This document shows positions 57,097-64,000 of a stretch of 64,000 bases of DNA, in pieces; within the stretch, counting starts at the first letter, position 1, and each line of letters opens with the position of its first letter. A program made the position numbers and the translations under genes. Under the pieces are notes generated by a model, which made no database searches, was not told the origin of the DNA, and saw only the letters and a program-made list of their open reading frames with translations. This DNA comes from Saccharina japonica (taxonomy: Eukaryota; Sar; Phaeophyceae; Laminariales; Laminariaceae). The stretch lies in NCBI GenBank assembly GCA_008828725.1, contig MEHQ01000688.1, positions 287,844-351,843 on the forward strand, written 5' to 3'.

Positions 57097-57212
57097 TGTA
57101 AAAGCTGCCGCCTGCTGACTCCTGACATCTTCATGTTTCGAGAGTGCGCGGCGATGAGGCTCCTGCCGTACATGTGATACAAGCTCGAGAACACGATGTT
57201 TGCATACGTACC
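57097..57212 (-). CDS. Candidate internal exon, unknown protein
   Basis: An AG acceptor (57213-57214, preceded by CTTCTAATC) opens a phase 0 frame beginning GTYANIVFSSLYHMYGRSLI and ending near a possible GTATAC donor at 57096-57091. It has balanced composition unlike its repeat surroundings. It could join the exon at 60725-60531, which also ends in phase 0. No homologue is recognised. With this donor it would leave in phase 2, which does not fit the phase 0 exons of the membrane-protein gene downstream. Confidence 0.35.
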
Positions 57213-57317
57213 CTGATTAGAAGTAAGCGCCGCACCACCAAAAGAAGGCAAGTGATGGTCTTTGATTAAAAAAACGACTACGACGTACAGTACAGTAGTA
57301 CTCGTACAGTACAGTAG

Positions 57318-57422
57318 TAGGGGGAACCATAGCAATCAGGACCTGTCACATTAACTAAAACCTATGTATTCCATTATTTTTACTGAGCAGATTTGGTCCT
57401 GATTACTATATTCCCCCGTAAT
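57318..57422. mobile_element. MITE family A variant
   Basis: GGGGGAACCATAGCAATCAG and CTGATTACTATATTCCCCCG replace the usual TAGTAAATAG core, with compensating changes in both arms, so pairing is kept. Confidence 0.82.
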
Positions 57423-57469
57423 GCGCACCTTGGTATCATACAATAGGCACCAATCATCGTTTGCAGACA

Positions 57470-57556
57470 GTTAGTATATACCACGCCTTGAGTCTCAACA
57501 GTTGTCTGTACCACGCCTTGAGTCCCAATTTGTCTACGTATACCACGCCTTGAGTT
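57470..57556. repeat. Three-copy TACCACGCCTTGAGT repeat
   Basis: Units of about 35 bp: TATACCACGCCTTGAGTCTC and two variants. Confidence 0.85.
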
Positions 57557-58097
57557 CCTTGAACAGCGTGTCCGGACGGGTATCTTCCTGAGGCCGAGCT
57601 GTTCCCTACTGCATGAGTTTTCGGGCTAGGGAGCAGTCGCGGGGGGCATTCGAATGCGCTCCTTTACTACTCGGGGGGGGGCGAGGCGTGTCGGACCAAC
57701 GTTCAACGCGGACAAGGTATATACACAGCAGTACGAGGGATGCAGCAGAGACGCAACGACGAACGCTCGCCACTTGCTCGCGTCACACTGCTGCAGCAGG
57801 CAGCTCCCAAGACCAGGTGCAGAGCCAAGCGATCGATGCCCCTTCGGGAAAGTATCGTATCGTATATATACGTGGACGAGATATTTCCTGATTCCACCGT
57901 TTCCCGTTTCGTGGGCCCTCCTTGTAGCGGGGAAACCCTTCTCGGAAAGTTCGTCTCACCGCAGGCGGTGTGTTGTCTCATCATATTGGTTAAAGTACAC
58001 GGTAATACCTACCCCACCGTCCCTGAATTTAAGGATTATTTTTTGTATGCTGATATGATTGCTGTAGAAACAGTAATATTTAATCTAGACCCCATTG

Positions 58098-58910
58098 CGG
58101 GACACCATAGTAAACACAAGTAAATAGGACCTACGGTAGAGACAAAAACCTATCACCTGTGTTGTAGTGCCCACAAAACAAAAAAAAAAACTCTTGACAC
58201 AGAGACACTGGAACCACACCTGTCCAGTTTTTTTTTTCCTGTAGGACATTCCGTAGTTCTGCTCTAGCTCCGAACTTTCCCATTAATCCAGTATTTGGCA
58301 AGGCAGATATGAGCTCCGGGGCGCACTCCCGTGAGTGTGCCAAAGCGACAGCAGTTTCCGCGCCCTCCTTCGATGCGGACCTCGTCGCTGAAAATTGAAA
58401 ATGTGGTTCCAGGCGCTTGAATTTGTGGATTCCAGTACTGTAGCCAAGTATTTTTTTCCCTGCCGTAGAACGAGCTCGTGCTCGTTCTACAGCAGATTTT
58501 TTTTTCGAAAAGTACCTCGTGCTCGTTATACAGCAGGAAAAAAAATACTTGAATACAGTACGATACCAGAAACCGCATATTCAAGCGACTGGAACCACAT
58601 TTTCAAACTTCAACGACGAGGTCCGCATCGAAGGAGGCCACGGAATCGGCTGCCGCTTTGACACACTGACGGGAGTGTACCAAGGAGCTTATATCTGCCT
58701 TGCCAAGTTTTGTATTCATGGGAAAATTCATAGCTAGGGAAGAATTACGAAAAGTCCTACAGGAAAAACAACTGGGGGACGTGGTTCCAGTATCTCTTTG
58801 TCAAGAGATTTGATAAAATCGTGTTTTTTTTGTGGGCACTGCAACACAGGTGCTATACATTTCCCTACTTTTACCAATAATATTTGGTCCTATTTACTAT
58901 GGCCCCCCGT
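58098..58910. mobile_element. Large fold-back element of family A with coding-like arms
   Basis: Outer ends are family A (GGACACCATAGTAAACAC and TTTACTATGGCCCCCCGTA). The arms (about 58098-58480 and 58530-58910) are inverted copies of each other around a centre near 58490 with a CGAGCTCGTGCTCG stem. Each arm holds the same open segment of about 55 codons, one on the minus strand (58428-58264) and one on the plus strand (58573-58737). Both contain DEVRIEGG, CRF, TLTGV and ICLAK, and both end in TAG at the same place. No transposase. I infer a MITE that picked up a host coding fragment and then inverted-duplicated. Confidence 0.8.
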
Positions 58911-59454
58911 ATTAGTATTAGTAGTACTTCCTACGTACGGTACTGGTATAACATGCACATGCTTCCAAAGAGAATGGGAGAATAAAATGCTATGTTCGGA
59001 CGACTCACCAAACAACTACGAGCGTACAGCAGTGCAATACACTCGTATTGATGGCACAGCAGCGTGACGCTTGCGAGTCGTGATGCCAATGCAAGATGTT
59101 GTTTTTGTGCGGCGTGCGATGCGCCGCAGCTGCTGTCGCGATTTGTGACTGCTGGCGCTTGGGAAACATACGTAACAAATTCAATTTCCCCCCAAATTTA
59201 CAATTTCTAAACCGCTGGCGCTTGACGAATATTAATACTCGTGCTTATCCCATCCCCCACCACACACTACGCACACACTACGAGTATATAGGAGCAGAAA
59301 TGCTGTGATCCGTACTGCTGCCACTGCTGCTGCTTTAACCCGTTTAACACTAAATCACCGCCACCAACACAACCACGGCTACTGCTACGTACTATTGTTC
59401 CCTGGTACATTTACAACTACTACTGCTGTACTGCTTAATACCTGATACTACTTA

Positions 59455-59575
<121 letters not shown>

Positions 59576-60530
59576 TCAATATTAAGAAACAGGAAAGCTG
59601 CTCTTCGTTCTTGAGCGCATACTGTAGTCTTTATGTATACTGGTGGTTTGGGTACATTCCAGCATACCAGCACTGCTGCTGTACTGCTGTCAGCCTGGCA
59701 GTAACAGCGATCTCCCCACAAGCGCGCTTGAAACCACCATCCCACCGCAAATACAGCCCCTACTTGACAGAGGAAATACAAACAGAAGTATCTGGCGTAT
59801 ATACTCGTAATACAGGACACTCGAGTGCCTATCGCACTACGAGCCTATCCGAGGGTCGACGGTACTCAACTACTTCTGTACGTATCTGGTATATAAAAAA
59901 GAAACGCACAGCAGCGGCAGCAGCACATGGCAGTAGGGTCAGAAGGGAACTTCCGAGAAACAAGGAACAACAGCTGTCAGCGGCAGCAGCTGTTGCTGCA
60001 ATGCTGTTGCTATTGTTGCTGCTGGCTGCTACTGCTGCCTGCAGCGCCTTCGCTCGTGGGTCCGCTATTGCTATGCGGCTGCCACAACACAATTAGCCAT
60101 GTCATACCCGAGGTACCGAGGTACTGCTGTACCCGTGATATCAGGTACCTGATATATTGCTGGATAGCAGACAGAGAACTACACCTGCTGTGCGCTGATA
60201 AGGTCGAGGTTTTGGTGCAAGTTGACGTACCGCGGTGTCCAGAAATATAAGTGACTATTTATATTGATGTTAATATATAAACAGTGCTTACATTATCGTA
60301 CATATACGTAAAGAATGGAACAAACAACAATAAACGCAAGTCAAAACAGCAACAAACAAGGCTCGTAATGGCATAACATGCTGTTGCTGTGTTGTTGGGC
60401 ATCACACCTCTCTCGGACACCTGAACGCGAGATGGACCGGACCCAACTCACTTCTCCTCTAGGCGTTCAGCTACTCGCACCCACAACTGGCGCACATCGG
60501 CACCACAAGAAAACACGTGCGTCGACTCAC

Positions 60531-60725
60531 CCGGGCTGCGCTCATGCTTCCATACCGCTCAAGTCTCTGCCCTCCTTGCGCGGCCGTACGGCTGCGCGAG
60601 GGGGGGTCGGTCATGGTGGGGTATGCGGACGAACCACCGCCGCTGTTGCCGCCTGCAGCGTCCAGCACTTGGTCCAGGGAGAAGAGCGGCTCGGCTCCCT
60701 TCGAGGGGTCGGGCCTTCGCCTCAT
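60531..60725 (-). CDS. Candidate first exon, unknown protein
   Basis: Begins at an ATG (60725) and runs 65 codons to a strong GTGAGT donor (60530-60525) in phase 0. The peptide starts MRRRPDPSKGAEPLFSLDQV and is Gly/Ser-rich in the middle, without signal peptide or domain. The next candidate exon on this strand is 57212-57097, 3.3 kb away. It could be the 5' end of a separate gene or a distal 5' exon of the membrane-protein gene; neither is proven. Confidence 0.4.
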
Positions 60726-61299
60726 GGTCGTGTGTCGTGCGTGCTGCTGGGTGACGTCGGTGTTGGTGTTTGTTCGCGTGCTTTTGTCACCCTTCGTATA
60801 CGCAAAGAAGTGCAAAGTGCAAGCTCTGCGAGTTTTTTTCGAAGATCTCAATTTTGGTGTTCACAGCCTAAAGCGAGGCGTGCCCGAGGAGGGATGAGGG
60901 GACAAGATGCTTTTTCTGAATTTTTATTTTTGTCAATTTTTGTGCATGCAGTCAAGATGTATATAATAGTGGTCATTTACTCTAACTGTTGTGGTCGAGG
61001 CATATGGCACCATGCCTACACGATTTGAGATCTCTGCGTTTTGCGTTGCGGCTACGAGTAGCAAGGGGCAGCCGATTCCACGCTGATGCCCAAGACGACC
61101 CAGTGAAAAGGGGGTCCCCGCATATGGAAGGCGGTATCCCGATAGAAGGCGGTGAGAACCGCTCGGCGCGGCGGGGGGTTGCACTCATAATAAGGCGGCT
61201 TCCCCCAATAAGGCACGGTCGTATTGCTCTGGCACATCGCCGGTTTCCTGGGGGACCCCTACGTACTAAGTATGGTACCATGGGTACTGTAGTAACCCT

Positions 61300-62960
61300 T
61301 GTTCTATGATATATAATAGCAGAGTGGAGTGTACAGAAACACTTTTGACTCTAATTCCAAGGGATTTGTCCCCACAATGTGAGTGAGTGCAGTCCTATAC
61401 GTAGCGTTTGTTTGTGCGTTCAAACGGCGCCTTTTCGCTATGAATACTGCTGTCTATGTTTGGAAATTTCCAAGTAAAGTGTATGCGCTCCCCTCCGCCG
61501 AACGGGGGTAAGTTGATAATCGTACCAGGTACCAGTCATACAACACACAGCAATACGCAGTCACAAGCTGTGCGGAAGATAATTTGCCACTCTATACGTA
61601 TGTATGTCAACGAACTCCTCCTACAAAAAAACCGGTAGTACCGGGTATGTATGAGCCTCGATTTCGACGTTCAAATATACATACATTGCTTTGACAGTGT
61701 TAGTGCGCTTACGATCCGATAATGTGCAGCATGAGTTGACCACTCATAGACACTCCCCGAGAGAAGAGAACAACAAGAGAAACCAACCTAAATGAAAAAC
61801 CCCTACGCAAAAGTCGAACTCCCTTCCGTCCCTACCAGCTTCTCGCTTATCCTCTCTATTTACGTCATTTTTTGTTGTCCTTGTGCTCCTTCCTTCTCAC
61901 TACATGCTTATACGGACCTTCTGCCCCTAATCCTAAGCCGCCTCCAGTCTCCATACCCCCCACTGCGGGTCTTTCTCCCCCCTACCCACCACCCCCCGGC
62001 TCGTTCTTTTGATTTCAGGCTGTTCCTAGACTGGAACTTCAAGCGCGACACCCTCTGCGAAATTGCGACCTGCGTGATCACCGTGATGATCTATAGCAGT
62101 CGTTCTTACCCCACCCCCTTCCACGCCACCAATCCACCACCACCCCGCCCACAGCGACGCTCGCCCCGGTCGATACATTATATACCTTCTACCCCGAGGT
62201 GCCCAAACATTTTCGCCGATAAAGCGTGGTAAGCTCGTGGCTTCGTTCATCTAGCAACGGATATGTCCCTGACGAGCGTAGTGTTGACGCCTGCTGGCCT
62301 CGGCAGGTTCACACAAGTGGTGCATCGTGGTCAGCACCGCCTCCTCGCACGTGGAAAACGGCCCTTGTGGGCCTGCATGGCTGATGTACAGCAGGAGATA
62401 CGCCCAGGATAATATGACCCCATCCGTACCTAATCCCTTGGCTGCGCGTATATTCTCCCATGGCTTGTGGTCCTTCCCCTTACCCGCGTGGCGCAATCAC
62501 GAATAGGCCGGCCCGCTTAGGTCGCTGCCTCCAATGCCTCCCGTCTTGGGTGCTAGAATAGGCCGTGGAGTGGAGTGTCGGTGCTGTTTCTATAGCGAGG
62601 GCCTCATCCACATAGCGAGCATGGAGCACGTGCCGCCCTTGCCCACACATAAACCACACGGCCCGGTTTCCGAGCTGGAACTGGGCAGTGGAGGAGCAAC
62701 TCCCTCGCAACTAAATATTTCTTCTGCCACCATAGAACGTGCTGCGTTTGCCGTTAATTTTGCGCGTTCTCCGAGAGGTTTCGGCGACAGCAGCAGCCAC
62801 CGACTATTCCATGTCGCTGAGCAATGCCACGGTAGAGGTGGTGGTGGTGCAAAATGTTCTGAGCTCCCCACACGCGGGACTCAATACACCCCTCACACCG
62901 AAAATTGACTTGGAAGAAGGTTTTCTGCAGCGACCCGACCTCAACATTCCCGTATGCGCT
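61300..62960. other. No gene recognised
   Basis: Frames of 70-146 codons occur on both strands, but none has a recognisable domain. A partial family C core (AATTCCAAGGGATTTGTCCC) lies at about 61356-61376. A tract with a good acceptor at 62018 is discussed among the rejected items. Confidence 0.45.
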
Positions 62961-62969
62961 TCGTAATGA

Positions 62970-63275
62970 GGCGTGCGCTACGTACGATAGATAGAGGTAC
63001 AGAGCATTTTCTGGCTGTTTTGTTTTCTCCTGAAATCTGTTCGGACGCCTCAACCCAAATTCGTCAGTCTCGTGTTTCACTATGGACGAACGCTACGATA
63101 GAGGTTCACCGTGATTTTTCTGAGCTCCTCACTTGAGGGGCTCAATATACCTCACCCGAAAACCGATTTTGCAAAAAACCAAAAGTGCTCGTACCGACCA
63201 ACAATCCCATGAGCTATTAGTAGGTATACTATCGAAAATATGGCAACAAAATAATGAAAGTCCGACGAATTTGGG
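62970..63275. repeat. Family D sequences, compound copy
   Basis: Successive boxes: CGATAGATAGAGGTACAGAG, CGCCTCAACCCAAATTCGTC, ACGCTACGATAGAGGTTCAC, GAGCTCCTCACTTGAGGGGC, ACCTCACCCGAAAACCGATT, and the reversed GTCCGACGAATTTGGGTTAA at the right. At least two overlapping copies in opposite orientation. Confidence 0.65.
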
Positions 63276-63277
63276 TT

Positions 63278-63474
63278 AAGGGCCCGAATTAACGAGTATA
63301 AAAAAAAATCTATCGGGAAAAAATAAAATTCAAATTCGCTTTTCATTCATCAACACACGCACCAGCACCAAATATTATGCCTCAAGATCCTAATCTTTGG
63401 TGCTGGTGCGTGTGTTGACCAATCAATGAAAAGCGAATTTGAATATTTTGTTTTTCTTCGTTAAAACGGGCCCT
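63278..63474. mobile_element. Fold-back MITE family B, copy 2
   Basis: AAGGGCCCGAATTAACGAGT and TTCGTTAAAACGGGCCCT ends with the same hairpin (CAACACACGCACCAGCACCA and its complement) as 26631-26841. It abuts family D on the left and family C on the right. Confidence 0.88.
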
Positions 63475-63572
63475 AACCCTTATAGGACTGGAGTCCCGTT
63501 TTGGGGACATATTACTTTGAATTAGAGTGGTTCGTCCTCAAAACGGGACTGCAGTTCTCAAAGGGCTCAGGA
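63474..63572. mobile_element. MITE-like element family C, diverged copy
   Basis: AACCCTTATAGGACTGGAGT and GGGACTGCAGTTCTCAAAGG as inverted ends around a TTTTGGGGACATATTACTTT core. Confidence 0.65.
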
Positions 63573-63860
63573 GCCCGATCATTCAGAAATAAAATCAGCC
63601 AAAAGTGCTAGCTAGCTCTATCGTAGCAGCCGTCTATGCAGTGTTTTCATCTTACAGCTGGTCCATGGTTATTGTTCATCGTCGGGGGTAACACGTTTGT
63701 TTCCTTCCAAAATTACCTTAGGGTGGGGTATAGATATAGAACTCCTCAAGTAAACCACCGCCCTCGGCAAAAAATACCCGTGGTGCACCTCTCTACCTTA
63801 CGCAGCATGCCGTCTACTACTACTAATAGTTCTAGAACAACTATCCCACCAGTAAACGTA
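63572..63860. repeat. Family D copy at window end
   Basis: AGGAGCCCGATCATTCAGAA, CTCTATCGTAGCAGCCGTCT, TAGGGTGGGGTATAGATATA, AACTCCTCAAGTAA and CACCTCTCTACC follow the family order of 36457-36716. Confidence 0.6.
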
Positions 63861-64000
63861 CTACACTAACCGGAAGACTATATTGCTTGAGGAGCTCAAC
63901 CGATAAAACAATCAGCATCCCAGTGAGAGACCATGGACTGCCCCACACATAGTCAATGCATCTAAGACGCCCCTGGTGATAGATTATTCCTTCGATGTAC

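Noticed and set aside
62019-62110. Possible plus-strand exon after a TTTGATTTCAG acceptor, encoding LFLDWNFKRDTLCEIA and more
   Set aside because: No good donor follows, no neighbouring exon was found and no family is recognised.

Overview
The window looks like nuclear DNA of an intron-rich heterokont, most likely a brown alga of the Ectocarpus type. The reasons are a gene with many short exons separated by long introns with GTRAGT-type donors, WSC domains on a secreted protein, and DNA full of short inverted-repeat elements and microsatellites. The taxon is inferred and was not checked against any database. No bacterial operon, CRISPR array, rRNA or convincing tRNA was seen. Most long open frames here are chance frames in GC-rich repeats.

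Two protein genes can be built exon by exon, both on the minus strand. The first (12967-27564) assembles into 17 exons with matching phases. It gives a 760-residue secreted zinc metalloprotease: signal peptide, propeptide, metzincin catalytic core with HEFGHNMGAGH and a Met-turn, Pro/Thr linker and three C-terminal WSC domains. Each WSC domain is cut by introns at the same two places, leaving three middle exons of exactly 57 bp. The second (43049-54810) is a multi-pass membrane protein of unknown function in eight located exons, all joined in phase 0. It carries a DxDxDG calcium-loop-like motif, and its last exon was not found. Weaker coding traces are an orphan beta-helix repeat exon next to an assembly gap (41707-41827), two candidate exons at 57097-57212 and 60531-60725, and a decayed Helitron-type fragment (6401-7048).

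Layout: 1-3480 is a two-block tandem array with an alternating 238/180 bp period. 3481-7999 is mostly empty apart from the Helitron relic. 8020-9560 is a diverged relative of the array arranged as two inverted arms. 9655-10825 holds copies of an interspersed repeat. 12967-27564 is the protease gene, with repeats crowded into its introns. 27700-32780 shows no gene. 32780-36250 is a GC-rich block of overlapping frames I cannot assign. 36457-42900 is repeats, microsatellites and a 15-N gap. 43049-54852 is the membrane-protein gene with repeat-filled introns. 54900-64000 is mostly short inverted-repeat elements, including an 813 bp fold-back copy that carries the same coding-like segment in both arms.

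At least five inverted-repeat or interspersed families (A to F below) recur across the window. They account for most of the intronic and intergenic structure. The two genes show no functional link beyond adjacency and shared strand.
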